Positions 1 through 8,206 of a DNA stretch of 64,000 bases are shown here, in pieces. The DNA is from DASPWW01 sp963841715. GTDB lineage: Bacteria; Actinomycetota; Thermoleophilia; Solirubrobacterales; 70-9. Each line of letters begins with the position of its first letter. Position 1 is the stretch's first letter. The notes below the pieces were generated by a model. That model ran no database searches, had not been told where the DNA came from, and worked only from the letters and a program-made list of their open reading frames with translations. A program made the position numbers and the translations under genes. The stretch lies in assembly GCA_963841715.1 (NCBI GenBank), contig CAWJDP010000004.1, positions 434,001 to 498,000 of the forward strand, in the 5' to 3' direction.

Positions 1-2
1 AC

Positions 3-971
3 GAGAGCGTTGCGCTCAGCGCCGCAAAGCGCTGGCGGACAATCGAGAGCCGGGCCCGGACCGGGCTCCGGATCGGGGAGGCGATCTCGGGCGCGGTCGG
101 TGAGGGGCCACTCCGCGAGCTGACCCGCGCCGCGCGCGGCGCCTTCGGCTCCGAGCTCGTCCCCGAATGGGACGCGGGCCTCCCGCCCGCGGCCCCCTCC
201 GAGCTGCCGGCGACTAAGCGCGAGGGCGCCGCCGCCGTCTACTTCCCAGCCTGCATCAACAGGATCTTCGGCCCGTGGGGCAACGGCGGGGCCCAGCGCT
301 CGTTGCCGGAGGTCGTGGTCGAGGTGTCGGAGCGCGCCGGGATGCCGGTGTGGATCCCCGACGACGTTGCCGGGCGCTGCTGCGCGACGCCGTGGAGCTC
401 TAAGGGCTACAGACGGGGGCGGGAGCTGATGGCGAACGAGGTCGTGGCGAGCATGTGGCGGTGGAGCGACGGCGCCGCGCTGCCGGTCATGATCGACGCG
501 ACCTCGTGCACCGAGGGCGTGGTCGCCGACGCGCCGGATGCATTGAGCGAGGAGAACCGCGAGCGCCACGCGCAGCTCGAGATCCTCGACTCGATCGCCT
601 GGTCGGAGCGGCTGCTGGATCGACTCGAAGTCCCGCGCCCGGCGGGCGCGGTCGCTGTCCATCCCACCTGCTCGGCGCGCCAACTCGCGCTCGACCGTCG
701 GCTGAGCGCGCTCGCGGGCAAGCTCGCCGACGACGTTTTCGTGCCCCCGTCTGCGCACTGCTGCGGATTCGCCGGCGACCGCGGGCTGCTCCACCCGGAG
801 CTCACCGAGGCGGCAACGCGCGACGAGGCCGAAGAGCTCTCGGGTCGCGAGTTCGACGCCTACGTGTCGAGCAACCGCACCTGCGAGGCGGGGATGAAGC
901 GCGCGACCGGGAGGCCCTACGAGTCGATCATGTACCTGCTCGAGGCCGCGACTACGGCCCGATCGAGCTGA
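3..971 (+). CDS. FAD/Fe-S oxidoreductase (D-lactate/glycolate dehydrogenase type), C-terminal part
   Basis: The frame is open from the left edge, so only the last ~322 residues are present. Two cysteine-rich CCG modules of the heterodisulfide-reductase/GlpC type are visible: YFPACINRIFG near residue 80 of the fragment, and HPTCSARQL followed by HCCGFAGDRG near residues 219-257. A final RTCEAGMKRATG motif follows. In FAD-linked D-lactate or glycolate dehydrogenases this layout forms the C-terminal electron-transfer half, after an FAD_binding_4 domain and a 4Fe-4S domain that would lie outside the window. The substrate cannot be decided from this part. The stop overlaps the convergent PEP-mutase family gene by 20 bases. 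Confidence 0.8.
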   Translation, partial: ESVALSAAKRWRTIESRARTGLRIGEAISGAVGEGPLRELTRAARGAFGSELVPEWDAGLPPAAPSELPATKREGAAAVYFPACINRIFGPWGNGGAQRSLPEVVVEVSERAGMPVWIPDDVAGRCCATPWSSKGYRRGRELMANEVVASMWRWSDGAALPVMIDATSCTEGVVADAPDALSEENRERHAQLEILDSIAWSERLLDRLEVPRPAGAVAVHPTCSARQLALDRRLSALAGKLADDVFVPPSAHCCGFAGDRGLLHPELTEAATRDEAEELSGREFDAYVSSNRTCEAGMKRATGRPYESIMYLLEAATTARSS

Positions 972-1713
972 GCTCCTCGGCGAACCGCTCCATCGAGCGC
1001 CGATGGAGCAGCAGCCCATAGCTGATCCGCGAGACCCCGAGCTCGGCAAGCGCCGCCCGAGGCGGCGCGTTCGGGAGGGCGAGCGCGTTGACGGGGCCAC
1101 CCGCGCCGGAGACGAACTGCTCGAGGGCCGGTCGCTCCCAGAGCAGGATCGGGAAAACGCAGTCGGCGCCGGCGTCGAGATAGGCGCGGGCGCGCTCGAG
1201 CGCCTCACCGACGAGGCGCTCCTGCCCTTCCTCCTCGCCGAGGTGGGCCAAAAAGACGTCGATCCGGGCGTTGACGACGAGCGGGTAGCCGAGCGCGTCG
1301 GCCGCGGCGCGGACCTCCCCGAGCCACGCGGCGTGGCGGGACGGATCCCTCGGCTGCTCCGTCGAGTGGTCGGTGTCCTCGAGGTTGCAGCCCGCGGCCC
1401 CGGCGTCGCGTAGAGCGGCTACGAGCTCGGCCGGCTTCATCCGGTAACCGGCCTCGGCGTCGACGGTGACCGGAATCTCGACCGCGGCGGCGATTCGTGC
1501 CGCGGCGGCGAGCATCTCCCCGGCGGGAGCGCCCTGATGGTCCTCGAACCCGAGCGCCGCCGCGACCCCGGCGCTCGTCGTCGCCACGACCGGGAAGCCG
1601 GCGTCCGCCACGGCGCCCGCCGTTGCGGCGTCCCAGGCATTGGGCAAGAGCAAGGGCTCGCCCGGGACATGGAGCGATCGCAGCCGCTCGCAGTCGGCGG
1701 TGAGATCGGCCAT
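952..1713 (-). CDS. Isocitrate lyase/PEP mutase superfamily protein
   Basis: This 253-residue protein has the single-domain TIM-barrel pattern of the ICL/PEPM superfamily: LLLPNAWDAATA near residue 21, the metal-binding TVDAEAGYR segment near 83-91, and NLEDTDH near 110-116. The KKCGH loop of true isocitrate lyase is absent, so a small-molecule lyase or phosphonopyruvate/oxaloacetate-type enzyme is likelier; members annotated as carboxyvinyl-carboxyphosphonate phosphorylmutase look like this. The frame is open further upstream, but homology begins at MADLTADCERL, so the ATG at 1713 was chosen. Its 3' end overlaps the convergent oxidoreductase gene. Confidence 0.8.
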   Translation of the reverse strand: MADLTADCERLRSLHVPGEPLLLPNAWDAATAGAVADAGFPVVATTSAGVAAALGFEDHQGAPAGEMLAAAARIAAAVEIPVTVDAEAGYRMKPAELVAALRDAGAAGCNLEDTDHSTEQPRDPSRHAAWLGEVRAAADALGYPLVVNARIDVFLAHLGEEEGQERLVGEALERARAYLDAGADCVFPILLWERPALEQFVSGAGGPVNALALPNAPPRAALAELGVSRISYGLLLHRRSMERFAEELSSIGP

Positions 1714-1726
1714 GTGCCGGTCCCGC

Positions 1727-2161
1727 CTACCCGCTTGAGGTCGGTACCCGAGGCCGGCCCGCATCAGGGCCGCCGCGCGAGTAGTCGCGGAACCGGCGCT
1801 CGAAGTCCGGCCACCACGGCGGCTCCGGGCGCTCGGTTCCGCCGCCGCCGTCGTCGTCGTCGCCATCGTCCGGCACCCGCAGGACCAGATACGCCGTGGC
1901 GCTCAACAGGACCGCTACCCACAGCAGCGTGAGGATGAACGAGTTCGCCGTCGGCGCCGGCCACGCGAGGCTGCCCGCCAACGCTCCGGCGTCGGCGAAG
2001 AACGCGAGCAGCGCCAGCCCCAGCGAAAGCCGGCGCGAGCGCAGGCGTGTCCAGCGCCTCCGCTTGCGGATCAGCACGCAGGCCCAGACGACGAGAAGCG
2101 GCCACAGCACGAGGTGGAGCGCGAGGGGGATCGCTATCGGAGGTCCTCCCTCAGTGTGCAT
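1727..2161 (-). CDS. Small multi-pass membrane protein
   Basis: A 144-residue protein with three hydrophobic segments, near residues 10-31, 46-66 and 74-95, separated by an Arg/Lys-rich loop (IRKRRRWTRLRSRR) that should stay in the cytoplasm. The C-terminal third is soluble and begins with an acidic Asp/Gly run (DDGDDDDGGGG). I do not recognise a family. It lies 13 bases upstream of the PEP-mutase family gene on the same strand, so the two may be cotranscribed. No function is proposed. Confidence 0.55.
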   Translation of the reverse strand: MHTEGGPPIAIPLALHLVLWPLLVVWACVLIRKRRRWTRLRSRRLSLGLALLAFFADAGALAGSLAWPAPTANSFILTLLWVAVLLSATAYLVLRVPDDGDDDDGGGGTERPEPPWWPDFERRFRDYSRGGPDAGRPRVPTSSG

Positions 2162-2341
2162 GTCCGTATGGAACCACTTTCAGGCTGCCCGGGCCAGGCG
2201 CCTGCGACACTTCGTGGCCGAGCCTTTCGGTGATGAGAAGGAGCGGCGTTCAGTTACGCGCAGCAGCGCGACCTCGAGTTTCTGGGCAGCAAGACGCCGG
2301 CGGATTTATTCGGTGCCAGCGTTGACGCCCGGGCCGAACTC

Positions 2342-2695
2342 CTAGCCGTTGAGCTCGCGGCGAGCGCGAGCCAGCGTGTCCTGGTCCATCTGCTGCCGGC
2401 TCTCTTCCGCCTGGGCGCGGATCGCCGCGACATCGACAACGGCTTCGGATCGATTCTTCGGGTCGTAGCGCACCGGGAGGATGTCTCCCACGTTGATCAG
2501 CTTGTACCCGACGTCCTCCTTGTCGACCTTGTCGCGCACCTCGGCCTGTGAGCCGTCCTCGAAGTGGACCTCGAGGACGAGCTTGTCGGCGGTGTACCCG
2601 TTGCGGGTGAAGTTTGCGCCTTCCCGCTCCGTCACGATCGCCTGCGCCTGGCCTCCATTGCGCAGCAGCTTCTTTCGGCGTCCGAAAAGTCCCAT
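2342..2695 (-). CDS. Small soluble protein, paralogue of the SHOCT-type protein at 11253-11939
   Basis: This 117-residue protein starts MGLFGRRKKLLRNGG. It shares a recognisable architecture with the N-terminal part of the protein at 11253-11939: a basic start, an RNG/KNG motif, an A-x-I-V-x-E strand, and a VDKED motif near residue 60, followed by a beta-rich stretch ending with D-P-K-N. It resembles DUF3592-like beta domains often seen in actinobacteria, here without the C-terminal SHOCT tail. The role is unknown. The minus-strand ATG is preceded by purine-rich sequence. Confidence 0.6.
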   Translation of the reverse strand: MGLFGRRKKLLRNGGQAQAIVTEREGANFTRNGYTADKLVLEVHFEDGSQAEVRDKVDKEDVGYKLINVGDILPVRYDPKNRSEAVVDVAAIRAQAEESRQQMDQDTLARARRELNG

Positions 2696-3078
2696 GACCG
2701 GGTCCTAAGAGTCCTCCATGCAGGCTAACCGATGCGATTCGGGCGAGACGAGCGCCCCCGCTCGGAGACGGAGACGAAGACGCCGGGATCCGCCCTGCCG
2801 TGCAAGAACCTCTGAGCTGAGCCACAGCCGGCTCGGGGTCGTTGCTCGCCGATCTCGGACGCTCGCACGCCGCGTCGAGATCCCGCGCGCGCCTTCCAAG
2901 ATCGATGGCGACGGCGCGATCGCCGCCGTTGCTCCAGCCATGACAACGCGCTGGAGCGCTTCCACCCCCGTGTCGACCTCGGCCACCGACGCAGTTCGTT
3001 CGCTTTCCGACCTCAAGAGCCGGCTTTCCTGGCCGATGCGGCTCCCCGGAGGGAGCCGCAAACCGCTTGTCTATGCGA
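2696..3078. other. Intergenic region without a convincing gene
   Basis: About 380 bases lie between the small soluble protein and tRNA-Phe. Open frames exist on both strands, but all have the Arg/Ser/Ala-rich composition typical of chance frames in GC-rich DNA and none has a family motif. The only structured element I see is the GC hairpin next to the tRNA, listed separately. Confidence 0.5.
3038..3059 (-). terminator. GC hairpin downstream of tRNA-Phe
   Basis: A perfect 9-bp inverted repeat (GCGGCTCCC and GGGAGCCGC) with a 4-base loop lies 20 bases past the 3' end of the tRNA-Phe gene. No T-run follows on the minus strand, so a classic intrinsic terminator is not fully supported. A tRNA transcript terminator or processing structure is the simplest reading. 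Confidence 0.5.
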
Positions 3079-3151
3079 TGGCGAGGGCCAGAATCGAACT
3101 GGCGACACCACGATTTTCAGTCGTGTGCTCTACCAACTGAGCTACCTCGCC
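3079..3151 (-). tRNA. tRNA-Phe (GAA)
   Basis: The minus strand folds as a complete cloverleaf of 73 bases. The acceptor stem is GGCGAGG/CCTCGCC, the D-stem GCTC/GAGC, the anticodon stem CACGA/TCGTG around the loop CTGAAAA (anticodon GAA), and the T-arm GCCAG-TTCGATT-CTGGC. The discriminator base is A, and CCA is not encoded. Confidence 0.97.
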
Positions 3152-3228
3152 TGGGGCGGTAAGGCTAGCGGGAGGCCGCCCGGCCGACGGCGCGCGGCAG
3201 CCTACGTTGGGCGCATGGTCGGCAGGCG

Positions 3229-4575
3229 TCAGGCGCGCTCCGGGTCGCTGGCTCGCGCCCGAGCGTCGACGAAGCCGCGCCGGGCGAGGGCGATGACGAC
3301 GCCGCAGGCGGCGATCAGCACGAGACCGGGCCTGTCGGAGCGCGCGAGGTAGTAGAGCAGCGCGACGGCGCCCGCGAAGCATGCGATCCCGCCCGCGTAG
3401 GCGAGCCCGCGATCGATGCCGCCGATCGCTGTGTGGCGGGCATGGAGCAGGTTGATCAGCCCGAACACGAGCAGAAAGGTCAGCGAGCCGAACGAGACGA
3501 TCTCTGTGATCCCCGGCAGCAGCGAGAAGGCCGCCCCGAAGAGCGCTATCCAGACGATCGCGATCACTGGGAGCCCGCCGCGCTCCCTCCCGAGCCCCGC
3601 CGGCAGCTCCCCGGCGGCTCCGACGTCGCGGACGAGGCGAGCGGTCGAGAACAGCGTCGCGTTGATCGCCGAGCTGGTCGAGAGGATCGCGCCGACCGTC
3701 GCCGCCCACAGTCCGAAGCCACCGAGCGCCCGCTGGCCGGCGATTGCAAACGCGACCTCCTTTCGAGCGACGATCGTCCGATCGGCGAGCAGCATCTGGG
3801 CCGCGATCGTCACCACGACGTAGACGAGGACGACCACGGCGACCGATAGATAGAGCGCGCGCGGGAGGGTGCGTCGGGGCTCGGCGATGTCGTCGTAGTC
3901 GTAGGGCAGGAGCTCGAAGCCCTCGTAGGCGACGAAGATCACGGAGGCGCCGAGGAACACCCCGAGAATGCCCTCGTTGTCGAGTGGGGCGAGACGGTCG
4001 GGGGAGAGCATCCCGAGACCGATCAGCGCGATCCCTCCGAGCACGGCGAGCTTTGTGACGACGACCAGGTCCTCGATCAGGCCCGAGGTCATAACGCCCC
4101 TGATGTTGATCGCGACGAAGACGCCCAACACGCCGACACCGCAAAGCCGCGCGACGAGCGCCGACGCACCGAGAGCGTTTGCCAGGTAATGGCCGAAGGT
4201 GAACGCGTAGACGGAGAGCGCGAACACGTATCCGACAATCAGAAGCCAGGCGATCCACGCGGCCGTGCGTACGTGGCCGAGGTCGCGCAGGTAGGCGAAC
4301 GGCCCACCGCTGCGCCCCGCATGCACCGCGAGGCGCGCCAGCGCGTGCGCCGTCAGCGCGGCGATCGCTCCGCCTAGCAGGAACGCTCCGAATGCAAGGT
4401 GACCGGCGAGGTCGATCGTGACCCCGAGAACGCTGAAGATCCCTCCACCGATCATCCCCCCGATCGCCATCGCGCTCGCCTCGCGCAGCCCGAGCAGGCG
4501 CTCGCCGCGCGCGCGGCGAGCGTGGCTGCGCGGATGGTACGCGGGCCTCGAGCCGGCGGAGCCCTGAGCGGTCAG
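3229..4575 (-). CDS. APC-family amino acid permease
   Basis: A multi-pass transporter of the amino acid-polyamine-organocation superfamily. The first membrane helix has the signature AMAIGGMIGGGIFSVLG, and about eleven further hydrophobic segments follow, including FVAYEGFELLPYDYDDI near the middle, the usual E-x-x-DYD-x-I element of this family. It probably works as a secondary amino acid importer or exchanger in the cytoplasmic membrane. The first ATG (4470) lies inside the first helix, so translation should start earlier. A CTG at 4575 overlaps the TGA of the upstream H+-ATPase gene as CTGA and gives a normal N-terminus; this start is inferred. It is the last gene of the phosphoketolase operon. 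Confidence 0.8.
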   Translation of the reverse strand: MTAQGSAGSRPAYHPRSHARRARGERLLGLREASAMAIGGMIGGGIFSVLGVTIDLAGHLAFGAFLLGGAIAALTAHALARLAVHAGRSGGPFAYLRDLGHVRTAAWIAWLLIVGYVFALSVYAFTFGHYLANALGASALVARLCGVGVLGVFVAINIRGVMTSGLIEDLVVVTKLAVLGGIALIGLGMLSPDRLAPLDNEGILGVFLGASVIFVAYEGFELLPYDYDDIAEPRRTLPRALYLSVAVVVLVYVVVTIAAQMLLADRTIVARKEVAFAIAGQRALGGFGLWAATVGAILSTSSAINATLFSTARLVRDVGAAGELPAGLGRERGGLPVIAIVWIALFGAAFSLLPGITEIVSFGSLTFLLVFGLINLLHARHTAIGGIDRGLAYAGGIACFAGAVALLYYLARSDRPGLVLIAACGVVIALARRGFVDARARASDPERA

Positions 4576-7037
4576 CCCGTCACCCCCGTGGCCGCCGCGC
4601 CTCGCCTTCGGTCGAGGATCTCGTACGCCCACAGCTTGACCTGGTCGAGCGCCAGGACCCAGACGAGCGCGTAGCCCCACGCGAATCCCACGAGCTCCCA
4701 GCGAAGCGGCTTCATCAGCACACCGAAGCCCGCGATCAGCGTCGCGAGGATCTGCGTGCCCACGACGGCGACGAGCAGCACCCATGCCGGGCGATACGAC
4801 CACAGGCGCCCGCGCGTCCGGGCGACGAACAGCGTCAGGTGGCCGGCCACCGAGAGCTTCAAGTACATCAGCGTCTGCACCTCGGCATGGCCGATCCCGA
4901 ACGGGCCGACGGCGAGGCCGACGAGCGTGAACGACTCGATGACTCCGGTGAGCCCGAGGACGGTCGCGATGCTCAGCACCTCCCTGAGGTCCCATCGCGC
5001 CGGACCGGGGGAGGGCCGGACGCGATCGTAGGCGATCGTCAGGATTGCGGCGTCGTTGAGGATCGCCAGCAGGACGATCTGGATCGGCGTCACCGGGAAG
5101 AAGTTGAAGGCGACGATCGAGAGGGTCACGAAGAGGACGACGCGGATCGTCTCGGTGATCCGGTAGATCGCGTAGTTGGTCATCCGCCGGAAGACCTCGC
5201 GCGCCGTGTGGATCGCCTCGACGATCACCGAGAGCCCGGGCGAGAGGAGCACGATGTCCGCGGCGGCGCGCGCGGCGTCGGTGGCGCCCGAGACCGCGAT
5301 CCCGGCGTCGGCGCGGCTCAGCGCCGGCGCGTCGTTGACGCCGTCGCCCGTCATCCCGACGATGTGGCCGCGGGCCTGGAGCGCGCCGACGATCCGGTGC
5401 TTGTCCTCGGGCACGACCTGGGCGAAGCCGTCGGCCGCCTCGACCCTGTCCTCGAGCTCGGACGCCCTCGAGATGCTCGATCGCGCTCGACTCGAGCATC
5501 CGTCGCGCCCATTCCGACCTCGGCGGCGATCTCGCGCGCGATCTCGACCCGGTCGCCGGTCACCATCTTCATCTCGACCCCAGACCGCGCGCCTGCTCGA
5601 GCGTCGCCCGCGAGTCGTCTCGCGGCGGGTCCTGGATCGCCAGCACTCCCCTCAGGCGCCACTCGCCGTCCACCGTGCGCGCAACGGCCAGCGCCCGGTA
5701 GCCCTTGGCGGCGAACGCAGCGGTCGCCTCGGAGAGGCGCTCCGCGTCGCGCGTCGAGGTTCGCGTGCAGCTCGACGATCGCCTGCACGGCGCCCTTCGC
5801 GACCTGGTACTCGGAGCCGTCGGGCGCCCCTTACGCGGGCCTCGGCGCGCTTGCGCTCGGCGTCAAACGGCTCGAACTCGAGGACCTCGTAGCCGTCGAG
5901 CGGGCGATCGAGCGCGGCGACGACCGCCGCGTCGATCGGATCTCTCCCGTCGCGCTCGGCGGTCAGCGCCGCCTCGCGCAGGATCTGCTCCTGCTCGACG
6001 CCGTGGGCCAGCACGGCGACGTCGGCGATCGCGAGCTCGTTCTTGGTGATCGTCCCGGTCTTGTCGGCGCAGAGCACGTCGACGCCCGACATCTCCTCGA
6101 CCGCGGGCAGGTGGCTGACCACCGCCTCGCGCTGCGCGAGGTAGCGGGCCCCGACCGCCATCGTCACCGAGAGCACGGCGGGCAGCGCCACCGGGATCGA
6201 GGCGATCGTCACGACGAGCGCGAACTCGAGCGTCGTCGCGAGGTTCGTGCCGCGCAGCAGCGAGACGACGACGATCACCGCGATCAGGCTCATCGCGATC
6301 GCGATCAGATACTTGCCGATCGAGAAGATCGCGCGCTGGAAGTGGCTCTGCGGACCCGCCTCGCCGGTCAGTTCGGCCGTGCGCCCGAACTCGGTCGCGG
6401 CACCGGTCGCCACGATGCGCACCTGCGGCGATCCACGGGAGACGACGGTGCCCGAGTAGACGCCGTCCTCGGGACGCTTCTCGACCGGGAGCGACTCCCC
6501 GGTCAGCGCCGACTCGTCGGCGTCGGCCGTGCCGGCAGACGATCCACCCGTCCGCGGGGATCGACGTCGCCGCGCTCGACGACGATCAGATCGCCGGGCA
6601 CGATCTCCTCCGCGGCGATCGTCGTCCACTCGCTGTCGCGCATCACCCGAGCGCGCTTCGCGAGCCGCTCCTTGAGCGCCTCGATCGCGTTCGCGGCCTG
6701 GTGCTCCTCCCAGAACCCGACGAGCCCGTTCAGCAGCAGCAGCGCGAGGATGATCCCGAAGTCCGGCCCACCGCGCGGTCACCGCGGTGAGCACGAGCGC
6801 GACCTCGATCATCCACGGGATCGGGGCCCAGAAGTGCGACAGCAGCTCGAGCACGACGCTGCGCTCGCTCTCCTCGAGGGCGTTGGGCCCGTAGCGTTCC
6901 CGGCGGGCCGCGGCATCGGCGGCGCTCAGCCCCTCGCCGGAGCCGCGCCGTGCGTCCGCCTCGCGGTCCCCGCGATCGCGCTCGTCGCGGATCCGATCCG
7001 CGGCCGCCGGAACGCTGCTCGCCGGTTGCGCGCTCAT
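4572..7037 (-). pseudogene. P-type H+-ATPase (P3A), interrupted by several frameshifts
   Basis: All parts of a plasma-membrane proton-efflux P-type ATPase are readable, but across different frames. The N-terminal frame has HFWAPIPWMIEVALV, typical of P3A pumps. It is lost near 6775 and regained near 6537, where LTGESLPVEKR (actuator) and CADKTGTITKNEL (phosphorylated Asp) follow. Further shifts lie near 5830, 5745, 5590 and 5500-5465. The C-terminal frame, from 5414, carries MTGDGVNDAPALSR and six membrane helices. At least seven indels are needed, so sequence error or advanced decay are the alternatives; error is favoured because no conserved motif is missing. The start at 7037 overlaps the acetate kinase stop by 4 bases. 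The pump would export protons at the expense of ATP. Confidence 0.85.
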
Positions 7038-8197
7038 CGCGAGCCCTCCTCGCCCAGCAGCGCCCGCGCCGCGCGCGCCGCGACCAGCTCCTCGCGAGCC
7101 CGGATGACGAGCGTTCGGACGCGCGAGCTCGTTGCGCTCAGCTCGCAGTCCGGCGTCGCGTCCCGGTTGCGATCCGCGTCGAGATCGACGCCGAGGAACG
7201 CGAGCCGCGCGCAGAGCCGCTCGCGCACGAGCGCCGAGCCCTCGCCGATCCCCGCCGTGAACACGAGCGCGTCGATCCCTCCGGCCGACGCGGCCATCGC
7301 CGCGCAGGCGCCGGCCAGCCGATGCACGAACACCTCGAGCGCCAGCCGGGCGCCCTCCTCCCCGTCGCGAGCGGCCGCCTCGAGCTCGACCATTCCGCCC
7401 GCTCCCCCCGCGAGCCCGCGCAGCCCCGAGTCGACGTTGAGCTCGCGCTCCACATCCTCGGGATCGAGGCCGTGGGCGCGGATCAGGTAGATGATCGCCC
7501 CGGGGTCCATCGACCCCGAGCGCGTCATCATCGGAACGCCGTCGAGGGGGCTGAAGCCCATCGTCGTGTCGACTGAGCGCCCGTCGCGCACCGCGCTCAC
7601 CGAGCATCCGCCGCCGAGGTGACAGATCACGAGCCGCGGGGCGGAACGTGGATCTCCCAGCAGCTCGGGGGCGCGCCTCGCCGACCACTCGACCGAGAGG
7701 CCGTGGAAGCCGTAGCGTCTCAGCGCCCACTCGTCGCGCCACCGGGCGGGAAGGGGATAGACGGCCGCCGCGGGGGGCATCGTGGCGTGAAAGCCCGTGT
7801 CGAAGACCGCGATCTGCGGGACCCCCGGAAGCGCGGTCCGCGCCTCATCGATGCCGGCGAGCGCGGGGGCGTTGTGGAGCGGCGCCAGGGCCTCGAGCTC
7901 GAAGATCTGCTCGCGCACCTCCGGATCGACGACGACTGGCGCACGAAAGCGCGCGCCTCCGTGGACGACGCGGTGCGCGACCGCGCGCGGGGGGGCGTCG
8001 CGCATCGATTCGATCGCGTCCACGGGGCGAGCGCGGTCTGTCCCGTCTACGACATGGAGCTTGAGGCTCGTCGAGCCTGCGTTGACGACGAGGATCGCGT
8101 TATGCGAGGCGGCGCTCGCCGATCCTTGCGCGAACCGCTCGTGCACGCGCTCCGCCCCCACCGTCACGATCCCGCGGGCACGCGGGTCACGGCTCAA
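7034..8197 (-). CDS. ackA: Acetate kinase
   Basis: This 387-residue protein matches the ASKHA-fold acetate kinases. It has the N-terminal ILVVNAGSTSLKLHVVDG phosphate-binding strand, AHRVVHGG, the FDTGFHATMP segment, ICHLGGGCSVSAV, and MGFSPLDGVPMMTRSGSMDP. The C-terminal VFTAGIGEGS closes the nucleotide site. It interconverts acetyl phosphate plus ADP with acetate plus ATP in the cytoplasm. The phosphoketolase gene ends 9 bases upstream of its start, so the pair forms a phosphoketolase-acetate kinase route making ATP from pentose phosphates. The N-terminus carries about 30 extra residues before the core, so a later start is possible. Confidence 0.92.
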   Translation of the reverse strand: MSRDPRARGIVTVGAERVHERFAQGSASAASHNAILVVNAGSTSLKLHVVDGTDRARPVDAIESMRDAPPRAVAHRVVHGGARFRAPVVVDPEVREQIFELEALAPLHNAPALAGIDEARTALPGVPQIAVFDTGFHATMPPAAAVYPLPARWRDEWALRRYGFHGLSVEWSARRAPELLGDPRSAPRLVICHLGGGCSVSAVRDGRSVDTTMGFSPLDGVPMMTRSGSMDPGAIIYLIRAHGLDPEDVERELNVDSGLRGLAGGAGGMVELEAAARDGEEGARLALEVFVHRLAGACAAMAASAGGIDALVFTAGIGEGSALVRERLCARLAFLGVDLDADRNRDATPDCELSATSSRVRTLVIRAREELVAARAARALLGEEGSR

Positions 8198-8206
8198 GAT
8201 CGGAGC

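Noticed and set aside
952..1713. True isocitrate lyase for the glyoxylate shunt
   Set aside because: The protein is only about 253 residues and lacks the KKCGH catalytic loop of isocitrate lyase.
2705..3140. Open frames on both strands of the gap before tRNA-Phe
   Set aside because: They have no recognisable motif, poor start context, and one overlaps the tRNA. Their composition is that of chance frames.
4839..7490. Long plus-strand open frame of about 880 codons opposite the H+-ATPase and acetate kinase genes
   Set aside because: It is rich in Arg, Asp and Ala without any family motif. It is the antisense image of conserved minus-strand genes, as is common in GC-rich DNA.
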